Both the position numbers and the translations under genes were made by a program. A DNA stretch of 64,000 bases from Myxococcales bacterium (lineage in GTDB: Bacteria > Myxococcota_A > Polyangia > Haliangiales > Haliangiaceae). Of this stretch, positions 50,900 through 58,876 are shown one piece after another. How positions within the stretch are numbered: the stretch's first letter is position 1; each line of letters begins with the position of its first letter. Under the pieces are notes generated by a model, which had not been told where the DNA came from, made no database searches, and saw nothing but the letters and a program-made list of their open reading frames with translations. The DNA is taken from the NCBI GenBank assembly GCA_016706545.1, contig JADJJK010000024.1, positions 1 through 64,000 on the forward strand, read 5' to 3'.

Positions 50900-51655
50900 C
50901 TAGCCGGCCGGCAGCGCGCCAAGGGCGCGCTCGAGGATCCCGATGACGCCGCGCTGCTTGAGCGAGTAGAAGCGCGCGCGCAGCCGAGCGCAGCGCGCCG
51001 CCGACAGGTCCCCCGGCGCGCCCAGGTGCGCGCGGCGGCGGGTCGAGAGCTGGCTGATGGCCAGCGCCACCGAGACCGAGAGGTTGTAGCTCTCGGCGAA
51101 GCCGTACATGGGGATGCGCACCGCGTCGTCACAGGCAGCCACCGCCGCCGCGGACAGCCCGTCGTGCTCATTGCCGAAGGCCACGGCCACCGGCCCGGAG
51201 ACGTCGATGGTGGAGAGCTCGACCTTGGCGTCGGGCAGGGTCGCGACGACCCGGAAGCCCTGGGCGCGCAGCGCGGTCGCGGCCTCCGGAAACGATCCCC
51301 AGGTGTGAACGTCGATCCAGCGGTCCGTCCCCCGCGTCACGCCCTTGGAGCGGAAGTCGGCCCGCGGCGCCGCCACGTGCAGATCGGAGAGGCCGTGCCC
51401 CTCGGCGGTCCGGATGGTCGCCGCGGCGTTGTGCGGATCGTAGGTGTCCTCGACGATCGCGGTGACCGACGCCAGGCGAAGCGCCAGCACCTCGTCGATG
51501 CGCGCGATTCGCTCCGCGGTCAGCAACGGCGCCAGCACCTGACAGATGCGCTCGGCGCCGTGGTGGTCGATCCATGGATCGATGTCTGCTTGCACAGCTA
51601 CTGGCTGCCACACCGCCAGCGCACAAGTCCAGTCGTACCAAGGAAGTCCCGGCAT
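50900..51655 (-). CDS. SpoU/TrmH-family RNA 2'-O-methyltransferase
   Basis: SAM-dependent SPOUT methylase, probably modifying tRNA (TrmH-like) or rRNA. Motif 1 is VEDTYDPHNAAATIRTAEG, motif 2 is PVAVAFGNEHDGLS, and motif 3 is IPMYGFAESYNLSVSVALA, which builds the knotted SAM site. The C-terminal basic helix is present. The start is unclear: ATG 51655 gives 251 residues, and GTG 51595 would suit the family's shorter N-terminus. It converges on the nitrilase gene and is divergent from the kinase-NTPase gene. Confidence 0.85.
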   Translation of the reverse strand: MPGLPWYDWTCALAVWQPVAVQADIDPWIDHHGAERICQVLAPLLTAERIARIDEVLALRLASVTAIVEDTYDPHNAAATIRTAEGHGLSDLHVAAPRADFRSKGVTRGTDRWIDVHTWGSFPEAATALRAQGFRVVATLPDAKVELSTIDVSGPVAVAFGNEHDGLSAAAVAACDDAVRIPMYGFAESYNLSVSVALAISQLSTRRRAHLGAPGDLSAARCARLRARFYSLKQRGVIGILERALGALPAG

Positions 51656-51812
51656 CTTCGTGTCGCAGCCGCGTCCAAGAGCCTCACGTGCGAGCCCGTC
51701 ACGACGGTCCGGACAGCCAGAGTCAGCGCAGGTTGCGTCCAATCCAGGCGCCCAGCAGAAGGAGCCAAGTGCTCGGATCTGATGTCGTTAAACCCTGTGC
51801 CTGAGGTGCATC

Positions 51813-54350
51813 GTGATACCGTTGCGCCACCTCTCCGTGTCTGGCGAACCCCCGGCGATCTCGGACCGCTATCGAATCCTCCGCGAGCTTGGTCGCGGCG
51901 GGATGGGCGTGGTCTATCTCGCGTACGACCGCGAGCGCGACATGGAGGTCGCCATCAAGCTGTGTACGTATCCGCAGATGTCGCCGCTGCACATCAAGCG
52001 CGAGTTCCGCGTGGCGGCGTCGCTGCGGCACCCAAACCTCGTCGAGTTCTACGACCTCATCTACCACAAGCACCTGGCCTACTTCACGATGGAGTACGTC
52101 GACGGGATCTCGCTGCGCAAGCACGTGTCCGCCGATCCGCGCGATCACTCCGCCGCGTCCAGCGCGAGCCAGGCCGAGGGCTCCGGCACCGCCTCGATCG
52201 CGAGCACCAAGACCTTGCCGCCGGCCTTCCTCGAGGGGTCAGCCGCGCCGCCCGAGGGCGCGGCCGAAGCCAGCGCGCCCCAGCCGCCGCCGGTCGTCGA
52301 CTTCGATCGGGTCCGGGACGTGCTCGGGCAGCTCGCCTCCGGGCTCGCGTGCCTGCACGCCGGCGGCGTGGTCCACCGCGACGTCAAGCCCTCGAACGTG
52401 CTGGTGACCCGCGACGGCGTGGTCAAGCTGCTCGACTTCGGCCTGGCCCGGGTGACCGAGGCGCTCGAGCCGATCGACGGCGATGGCCACCTGGTGGGCA
52501 CCGCGGCCTATCTCGCCCCCGAGTACATCGAGCACCTGCAGGTCAGCCCCGCGCTCGATCTGTACGCCCTTGGCGTCGTGGGCTATGAGCTCTGCACCGG
52601 CAGCCCGCCGTTTGGCGGCACGCTGTACTCCATCGCCCGCCAGCAACGCCGGCTCGCCATCCCCAACGCGCGCCTGCGCAACCCGGACACCCCGCCTGAG
52701 CTCGACGCCCTGCTCACCGAGCTCTTGTCCGCGGATCCCCAGCGACGACCGTCGGCGGCAGAGGTCGCGCGCGCGCTGCGCGCCGGCGCCGAGGTGGCGG
52801 AGCCCGCGGCGATGCCGCTCAAGGTGATCGGTCGCGCGCAGGAGTCCGAGCGGCTTCGCCGCCTGCTCGACCACCCCACCATGCCGCAGCTCGTGCTCAT
52901 CACCGGGGCCGCCGGGATCGGCAAGAGCACGCTCATGACCTACGCGGTGGCCCGGCTGCCGCCCGAGAAGAACCTGGTCTGGCGAGGGTACTGCCACGAG
53001 CGCGAGCGCGTGCCGTACCGCGCGTTCGACGCCATCGTCGACGACCTCGCTGACGCGCTGGCCGACAGCGAGCGGCGCCTCGATGACCTGCCGTTTGCCG
53101 CCGCGCTCGCCCGCGTGTTCCCGGCGCTGGCTGAGCCGCTGTCGCAGATCGTCATCGACTCCACGCCCCCGGCGGTGGACCTGCATGTCGAGCGTGAGCG
53201 CGCGCTGGTGAGCATGGCGGAGCTGATCGCCCGCCACGCCGATGTCGGCCAGCCCATGGATCGGCAGGGCTATCACACCGTCATCGCCATCGAGAACCTG
53301 CAGTGGGCTGACGCCGAGAGCGTCGAGCTCATCGCCATGCTGCTGCAGCTCGACCGACCGGTGACCATCCTCGCCACCTGCACCACCGAGCCCGGCACCG
53401 ACGAGCAAGGGCGGCCGCTCTTGCCCGACGTCATCGCCGAGCTGGCGTACCGCAACGCGGCCGTGGAGCGGCTTGACCTGGAGCCGCTCGGCGAAGCGGA
53501 CTTGCGCGCCATCGCGGAGAGCGCCGTGCCCGGCCTGCCCGACCACGAGTACCGCCAGATCGCCAGCGACGCCGCGGGCAACCCCTACCTGGCCGACGTG
53601 CTGGCGCGAGACGCCGCCGATCGCCACGACCGGCCAAGCCGCGGCGTCGCGCACCGCCGCCTCGCTCGCCTGCCCCTGGCCGAGCGCCAGGTGGCGGCGG
53701 CGGTGGCGGCGTCGGCCTCCGGCGCCACCTTCGATCAGCTCCGCTTCGTCACCCAGCTAACCTCGCGCGAGGTGCAGTCTGCGCTGCGCGCCCTGGAGGC
53801 GGAGCGCGTGCTGCGCGCCGCGCCTTCCCAGCGCGGCGAGGCGACGTATGGCTACTATCACGAGCTGCTGCGACGAGCTGGCTACGCCGCGATCGAGGAC
53901 GGCGAGCGCCGCGGCCTGCACGCCCGCTTCGCCACCTGGTTCGAGCACGCGGCCGGCCCGCGCCCTTCGTTCCCGGCGCTGGCCGAGCACTGGCACCTCG
54001 CCGGAGATTTCGCCAACGCCGCGCGCTGGGCGCTCGCCGCGGCCGATGCGTCGCTGGGCCGGCTCGCCTTCGGCGCCGCGGCCTCGTGGTACGAGCGCGC
54101 GCTGGCGCTGAGCATCCAGGCCCCCCCGGCGGCGGCGACGAGCCTCGCGACGGTGATCCGCCGGGCGCGCATCGGCTACGCCGAGGCGACCTACCTCGAT
54201 GGCAACATCGAGACCGCGATGATCCTCTTCACCGAGCTCATCGACAGCGATCCGCTCAACGCCGAGCACTGGCGCAAGCGCCTGCGCGACGCGCTCGCCG
54301 CCATCGACGAAGACCGGCGCCGAGGCGAGCAGCGCCCAGATCCCCCCTGA
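51813..54350 (+). CDS. Ser/Thr protein kinase fused to an AAA-type NTPase module
   Basis: 845 residues from GTG 51813 with GAGG 6 bases upstream. The kinase domain at about 18-330 is intact: Gly loop GRGGMGVVY, Lys in VAIK, HRDVKPSNVL, DFG, APE. A 50-residue Ser/Ala/Pro insert sits between the two lobes. From about 340 a STAND-like ATPase follows (Walker A TGAAGIGKSTL; IENLQWADAESV as the Walker B region) and then helical repeats. This layout is typical of Myxococcota kinases. Unlike the kinase at 6.5 kb it should be catalytically active. Confidence 0.9.
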   Translation: MIPLRHLSVSGEPPAISDRYRILRELGRGGMGVVYLAYDRERDMEVAIKLCTYPQMSPLHIKREFRVAASLRHPNLVEFYDLIYHKHLAYFTMEYVDGISLRKHVSADPRDHSAASSASQAEGSGTASIASTKTLPPAFLEGSAAPPEGAAEASAPQPPPVVDFDRVRDVLGQLASGLACLHAGGVVHRDVKPSNVLVTRDGVVKLLDFGLARVTEALEPIDGDGHLVGTAAYLAPEYIEHLQVSPALDLYALGVVGYELCTGSPPFGGTLYSIARQQRRLAIPNARLRNPDTPPELDALLTELLSADPQRRPSAAEVARALRAGAEVAEPAAMPLKVIGRAQESERLRRLLDHPTMPQLVLITGAAGIGKSTLMTYAVARLPPEKNLVWRGYCHERERVPYRAFDAIVDDLADALADSERRLDDLPFAAALARVFPALAEPLSQIVIDSTPPAVDLHVERERALVSMAELIARHADVGQPMDRQGYHTVIAIENLQWADAESVELIAMLLQLDRPVTILATCTTEPGTDEQGRPLLPDVIAELAYRNAAVERLDLEPLGEADLRAIAESAVPGLPDHEYRQIASDAAGNPYLADVLARDAADRHDRPSRGVAHRRLARLPLAERQVAAAVAASASGATFDQLRFVTQLTSREVQSALRALEAERVLRAAPSQRGEATYGYYHELLRRAGYAAIEDGERRGLHARFATWFEHAAGPRPSFPALAEHWHLAGDFANAARWALAAADASLGRLAFGAAASWYERALALSIQAPPAAATSLATVIRRARIGYAEATYLDGNIETAMILFTELIDSDPLNAEHWRKRLRDALAAIDEDRRRGEQRPDPP

Positions 54351-54481
54351 GCCACAGCGACGCCACTGCGATGCCACAGCGACGCCACGGCGACCGCCGC
54401 GCACCGAGCTCGCGCACCACGCTGCGCGCGAGCGGGCGAACGAGGGCAAGCGCTCGGCGAGCGGATCCGGAGGGCGAGCGC

Positions 54482-54589
54482 CCAACCACCGTGCTCGAGC
54501 CAACCACCGTGCTTGCCCCAACCACCGTGCTCGACCCAACCACCGTGCTCGACCCGACCACCGTGCTTGACCTAACCACCGCGCACGCG
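54482..54589. repeat. 18-bp tandem repeat, six units
   Basis: Six units of CCAACCACCGTGCTCGAC, the first five differing at one to three bases and the last more diverged, follow directly one after another. No spacers separate them, so it is a minisatellite and not a CRISPR array. One frame would read PTTVLD, but no gene crosses it. Confidence 0.8.
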
Positions 54590-54851
54590 CTCACCCTTGT
54601 CGCTCAACTAGCGATCCGTTCCGGGTTCTGGGTTCTGGTACAAAACAAAAAAACTCAGGGTTCTGAAAACAGCAGGGGCTGTGCGGCGGTGTGGAGAGGC
54701 GCGCCGCCCTCTCAGGTACGCCTGCTGCACCGGGCCTCCTGCGCCTCTCCAAGGGCTGTGGTCAACCGCGCCGCGTACGCGCATCGCGCCTGCCCAGGCT
54801 CGACGGGCGCGGTTGTCCATAGCCCGACACCGTCCACAGCCCCGAGGCTTC

Positions 54852-54891
54852 CGCGGAAACGCTGCGACTTGGATCACGCCACGTTTCCGCG
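54852..54891. promoter_or_regulatory. Perfect 10-bp inverted repeat upstream of the HNH gene
   Basis: CGCGGAAACG (54852-54861) and CGTTTCCGCG (54882-54891) are exact complements with a 20-base spacer, as expected for a dimeric regulator site. The same CGTTTCCGCG word recurs twice inside the HNH gene, at 55773 and 55815. Confidence 0.5.
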
Positions 54892-55173
54892 ATCTCGATC
54901 TCAAATTGCGTCCGCCTGCCGGACGCCTTCTCCAACTTCAGATCTGCTATCCAATATCCATATCAAAACCAAACATTCCTCTTGACACCCCGCGCGTCAG
55001 CGCACCCACCGCGCCGCCAACCCGCCGCGATCTCTTCACCCGCGGCCCCCACGCGCGCTACATGCCCTATCACTTGCGCGTCCCCACGAAAAAATCGCCG
55101 CCCGCGCTTCCGCGGCACCTGGGGCACGCCAGGCGTCAAGTCCGGCGCCGAAACCGCCGTGCTACAAAGCCTC

Positions 55174-56964
55174 ATGAGCGAGCCTCTCTCCGTCGAGGAA
55201 GTTCAAGCGCTCGGCGAACACATCGCCGAGCAAGCCGTCCACCTGGACGCCGCCATGCATCGCCTGCTCGCCGACCTGCGGACGTTCGACGCGGCCGGCG
55301 GCTGGTACCGCCAAGGCTTTGGCACCTGCGCCCACTGGCTGAGCTGGCGAGTCGGCTGGGACCTCGGCACCGCGCGCGAACACCTGCGCGTGGCCAGGGC
55401 CCTGCACACCTTGCCTCAAGTATCAGCGGCATTGTCTGGCGGACAGATCTCGTATTCCAAGACGCGCGCCATCACGCGCGTGGCCACCGCCGCCACCGAA
55501 GCGGTGCTGTTGGGCTACGCGCAGCACTGCACCGCCAGCCAGCTCGAGACGGTGTGCCGCAAGGTCGGCGTGCTCGGCGCCGACGCCGCCAGCCGAGCCG
55601 CGCGCCCACACGACAGCGAGCGCTACGTGGCGCACACCACGACGGCCTCTGGCATGGTGTGCGTCAAGGCCTGCCTGCGCCCCGACGAGGCCGCGCTGCT
55701 GCTTCAAGTGTTGCAGCAAGCGGCGGTGGACTGCACGCGCGAGCCGGCGGACGTCTCCGTGGAGGTTGCGGACGTTTCCGCGGAAGCGCCAGCACCTGCC
55801 GAGCGAGCGACGGACGTTTCCGCGGAGACGCGGAGCCTCCCCACCACGACCACCACGCGCCGCCCGTACAACCGCGCCGATGGCCTGATGGCTCTGGTCC
55901 ACACTTATGCGCGGGGCAGCAGCGCCGAGCGTTCGCCCGTCGAGTTGATCGTCACCGTGCCCGTGGCGCTGCTGCAGCAAACCGCCGCGACCACCAACTC
56001 AGCCACCGGCTCCACCGACTCCGCCAGCAACATCTCCTCCACCACCATGGCTCTCGCGCCCGTCTCCTTCACCGACCGTGGCGCGTCGCTGCCAGTCGCC
56101 CTCACCGTCGAGGCCGACCTTGCGCTCTCTCCGCAAGCCACCCGCCGCCTGGCCTGCGACTGCGGCCTGGTCGTCGCCACCGTCGCCGCAGCTACCGCCA
56201 CCGACGCCGCCCCGCTCTCCATCGGCCGCAAGACCCGCACCATCCCCGCCGCCCTCAAGCGCGCCTTGCTGCTGCGCGACCGCACCTGCCGCTTCCCCGG
56301 TTGCGATCACCGCCTCTTCCTCGAGGGCCACCACCTGCAGCACTGGGCCGACGGCGGCGAGACCAGCCTGCCCAACCTGGCGCTGCTCTGCTCGCTCCAC
56401 CACTCGTATGTCCACGAGCGCGGCTATCGCATCACGCAGTCCGCCACTGGCGCGCTCGCCTTCGAAGATCCGCAGGGCCGCGCCGTCGTCCCGCTGCCGC
56501 CGCGCCCCGCGCCGCCGCTGCTCGGCTGGCCGGCGATCCATGCCGCCAACGCCGCCTTGCCGCTGACCTCGACCACCGGCCAGTGCCGCTGGCGCGGCGA
56601 GCGCGTCGATAGCTGGGACGCCGCCGCCACCATCACGCGCATCCAGCGCCGCGCCGACGCGGCAGCCGCACCCGCCCCCGCACCTTCCGTCCCCACCGCG
56701 CCGCTCGTCGTCGCACCGCCAGCATCCCCACCGCCCACGTTTCCCCGCACACCCTCACCACCCGCATCTCTCGCCGATCCCCCGCTCGATCCCGACGGCC
56801 TCCCCCTGCGCGGCCTGTGGGACGACCTCGACCGCCACAGCGCCATCGAGCGCTGGGTCCTCGCCGAGATGGAGCTCACCGGCGTCGACCCCATCTCCGT
56901 TGGCCGCCCGTTGCCGGACCACCTGCAGCACCCGTCCCAGCGTCCATCGCAGCGCCGGTCGTAA
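55174..56964 (+). CDS. DUF222-type HNH endonuclease
   Basis: 596 residues from ATG 55174. The first ~230 residues match the DUF222/13E12 helical domain (WLSWRVGWDLGTAREHLRVA). A Ser/Thr/Ala linker with repeated ADVSAE follows. The HNH nuclease lies at about 372-405: CRFPGCDH, LEGHHLQHW with the metal His pair, and LCSLHHSYVHE. A Pro-rich segment and a short helical tail end the protein. The family is abundant in actinobacteria and some Myxococcota with unknown biological role. The AT-rich patch and the dyads upstream set its region apart. Confidence 0.9.
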   Translation: MSEPLSVEEVQALGEHIAEQAVHLDAAMHRLLADLRTFDAAGGWYRQGFGTCAHWLSWRVGWDLGTAREHLRVARALHTLPQVSAALSGGQISYSKTRAITRVATAATEAVLLGYAQHCTASQLETVCRKVGVLGADAASRAARPHDSERYVAHTTTASGMVCVKACLRPDEAALLLQVLQQAAVDCTREPADVSVEVADVSAEAPAPAERATDVSAETRSLPTTTTTRRPYNRADGLMALVHTYARGSSAERSPVELIVTVPVALLQQTAATTNSATGSTDSASNISSTTMALAPVSFTDRGASLPVALTVEADLALSPQATRRLACDCGLVVATVAAATATDAAPLSIGRKTRTIPAALKRALLLRDRTCRFPGCDHRLFLEGHHLQHWADGGETSLPNLALLCSLHHSYVHERGYRITQSATGALAFEDPQGRAVVPLPPRPAPPLLGWPAIHAANAALPLTSTTGQCRWRGERVDSWDAAATITRIQRRADAAAAPAPAPSVPTAPLVVAPPASPPPTFPRTPSPPASLADPPLDPDGLPLRGLWDDLDRHSAIERWVLAEMELTGVDPISVGRPLPDHLQHPSQRPSQRRS

Positions 56965-57026
56965 CGTCCATCGAAACATCCGCCGCTTCGCGCTAGCCGC
57001 GGCTTGGGAGCCTGTAGCTCCGGGCC

Positions 57027-58286
57027 TCAGGTTCCTGCGCCGAGCCACAGGACCGCCGCCCAGCTCGGCGCCGGCAGCATCGAAGCCGACGCAGCTTGCT
57101 CCTCGGCGACTCGCGACAGCCGGCTCACCTCCAGCGCCGCGAAGGTGCCGCTGAGCCACCTGCCCCAGCGCGGCCCCGCGAACGCCCTCGCCTCGGCGGC
57201 GCCCAGCGCTCGGCGCGGGTCCGCGGCCAGCCACGCCCCCACGTGCAGCCGCTCGCTCACCGCCAGCGCCAGGTGGGCGCTGACCACGGCGCCCCCTGGC
57301 CCCCGGCGCAACGCCGCCTCGCCCCAGCCGTGCGCGCCGTGAACTCGCCCGCTGATCCCGCCGCCAAGCGCGGGGGCAGCGGCGAGCTCCTCGTCCTCCC
57401 CTCCCGCCAGCGCCAGCGGCCCAAAGCGCGTGCCCAGGCTGCCGGTGCCGGCGCGGACGTCGGCGCGCACCTCCAGGTGCCAGCCGCGCGGCTCCGCGGC
57501 GAGCTCGGCGAAGGCCACCGCGTGCACGCCGGCCCGCGGCTCGACGACCACGCCGCTCCCCAGCCTGGCCCGCTCGCTGGGTCCGTCGCGCTCGCCGCGA
57601 TCGTCGCGATCGCCGTCGCGCTCGCCGCTGGGTCCGCCGCGCTCGCCGCGGTCGTCCCGGTCGTCGCTGGGGCCGTCGCGCCTGGTAGGCGCGGCCCCCT
57701 CGAACCGGCGCACCACCGCCAGCTCCAGCGCCAGGGACGCGGCGTCCTGTCGTCGCAGCGCGCCACCGGTGCCCACCGCCGACGCCGCCACCAGCTCCCA
57801 TCGCGCCAGCGTCGCCGTGGCCGACGCCAGGTAGAGCCGCGGCGCCACCACGTCATCCACCTCGCCGCGCAGCTCGAGCCGCGCGGTGGACAGCCGCGCG
57901 CGCACGCCGGCGTGCCGCGCGTCGTCTAGCCCGGCGGCGACGCCATCGCTGACCTGCGCCAGCGCCGCCGGTCGCAGGCCTCCCGCCGCCAACGCCGCGG
58001 ACAGCTCCGCGTCGCCGCCTGTCCACTCGAGCGCGCGCACCGCGGACGCCCATCCGGCCGCGGTGGTGAAGTCTTCCCGGCGCCAGCGACCGTCGTGCCA
58101 CTGGCCTCGCAGCGCCAGGTCCATCCGCCAATGAGGCCGCGCCGCCTCGAGCCTGGCTTCCACTGCCTGGTAGCTGCTCGTGCCGCGCACCCCGGCGGCC
58201 GCGGCGACGGCGCCGCGCACCTCGGCGGCAGCGGGCGTCGACGACAGGAGCCCCACCGCCAGAGCCCAGCATGGCATGGCGCGCAT
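57027..58286 (-). CDS. Hypothetical secreted beta-rich protein
   Basis: 419 residues. Signal peptide MRAMPCWALAVGLLSSTPAAA at the start. The rest shows alternating polar/hydrophobic strands (WHLEVRADVRAGTG and GVHAVAFAELAA) as in an outer-membrane beta-barrel, with a disordered insert of Asp/Arg/Gly repeats (DRDDRGERDG) in the middle. ATG 58286 is used; ATG 58277 is possible. No family is recognised. It is divergent from a small membrane protein gene. Confidence 0.65.
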   Translation of the reverse strand: MRAMPCWALAVGLLSSTPAAAEVRGAVAAAAGVRGTSSYQAVEARLEAARPHWRMDLALRGQWHDGRWRREDFTTAAGWASAVRALEWTGGDAELSAALAAGGLRPAALAQVSDGVAAGLDDARHAGVRARLSTARLELRGEVDDVVAPRLYLASATATLARWELVAASAVGTGGALRRQDAASLALELAVVRRFEGAAPTRRDGPSDDRDDRGERGGPSGERDGDRDDRGERDGPSERARLGSGVVVEPRAGVHAVAFAELAAEPRGWHLEVRADVRAGTGSLGTRFGPLALAGGEDEELAAAPALGGGISGRVHGAHGWGEAALRRGPGGAVVSAHLALAVSERLHVGAWLAADPRRALGAAEARAFAGPRWGRWLSGTFAALEVSRLSRVAEEQAASASMLPAPSWAAVLWLGAGT

Positions 58287-58390
58287 GACGCGATGGTCCG
58301 CTGGGCGCGAGCGGCGGACAACTTTCTCGCCGGCCCGCTGCGACGGCGCGCCGCTTGCCGCGCCCCCTGCGATCCGTTAGCGTGCCTTCC

Positions 58391-58876
58391 ATGCGCAACC
58401 CATGGAAGGCGTTGGCCCTGTGCTGGGTGCTGGCTCTGCCAGGCCCCGCGTTGGCCCAGCCCACGGCCCCGCCAGCGAGCGAGCCCGCCGCCGCCCCGGC
58501 CGATCCAACGACCCCTGCCCCCCCGGCCACCCCTGCCGCTTCAACCGCCCCGGCGGCCCGCGAGCCAGTCTACGAGCTCCGCCCCGACCCCGCTGCCGAG
58601 GACCACGGCGCCAAGCTCGCGCCAGCGGCCAGCGCGGAGCCGGTGGCCACCCCGGCGCCGCGCGGCAGAGAGCGCCCCAAGCTCGTCGGCAAGCCGTCAG
58701 GGTTCTGGACCAGCCCGCGGCCGGCGCGCGGCGGCGCCTACCGCTATCGCATGCTGGGCATCGGCCTGGCGCTGGCGGCCCTCACCGGCCTCCTCATGAT
58801 GCGGGTCCTGCGCCGTCACGGCGCCCGCGTCACCGACGCCAGCAAGCCGTTCGCGCTCAAGCCACCTACTGCTTGA
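58391..58876 (+). CDS. Hypothetical exported protein with Pro/Ala linker and C-terminal helix
   Basis: 161 residues from ATG 58391. It has a signal peptide (ALALCWVLALPGPALA), then a long Pro/Ala/Thr-rich linker, and a single membrane helix near the end (MLGIGLALAALTGLLMM) followed by a basic cytoplasmic tail. No enzyme motif. Its stop overlaps the end of the convergent AsmA-GT51 gene by about 11 bases. Confidence 0.65.
   Translation: MRNPWKALALCWVLALPGPALAQPTAPPASEPAAAPADPTTPAPPATPAASTAPAAREPVYELRPDPAAEDHGAKLAPAASAEPVATPAPRGRERPKLVGKPSGFWTSPRPARGGAYRYRMLGIGLALAALTGLLMMRVLRRHGARVTDASKPFALKPPTA

Larger units (their letters stand above)
54351..55173. other. Large intergenic region with repeats and an AT-rich patch
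   Basis: About 820 bases with no gene I can support. It contains an 18-bp tandem repeat (54482-54589), an AT-rich stretch with three GGGTTCTG words (54617-54668), a 10-bp dyad (54852-54891) and a second AT-rich patch at about 54940-54985, the likely promoter zone of the HNH gene. Confidence 0.5.

Noticed and set aside
49868..52588. A 906-residue protein starting as nitrilase
   Set aside because: The part beyond about residue 290 is antisense to a conserved methylase gene and overlaps the kinase gene. It has shadow-type composition.
54482..54589. CRISPR array
   Set aside because: The 18-bp units are directly adjacent without unique spacers, and no cas gene is present.
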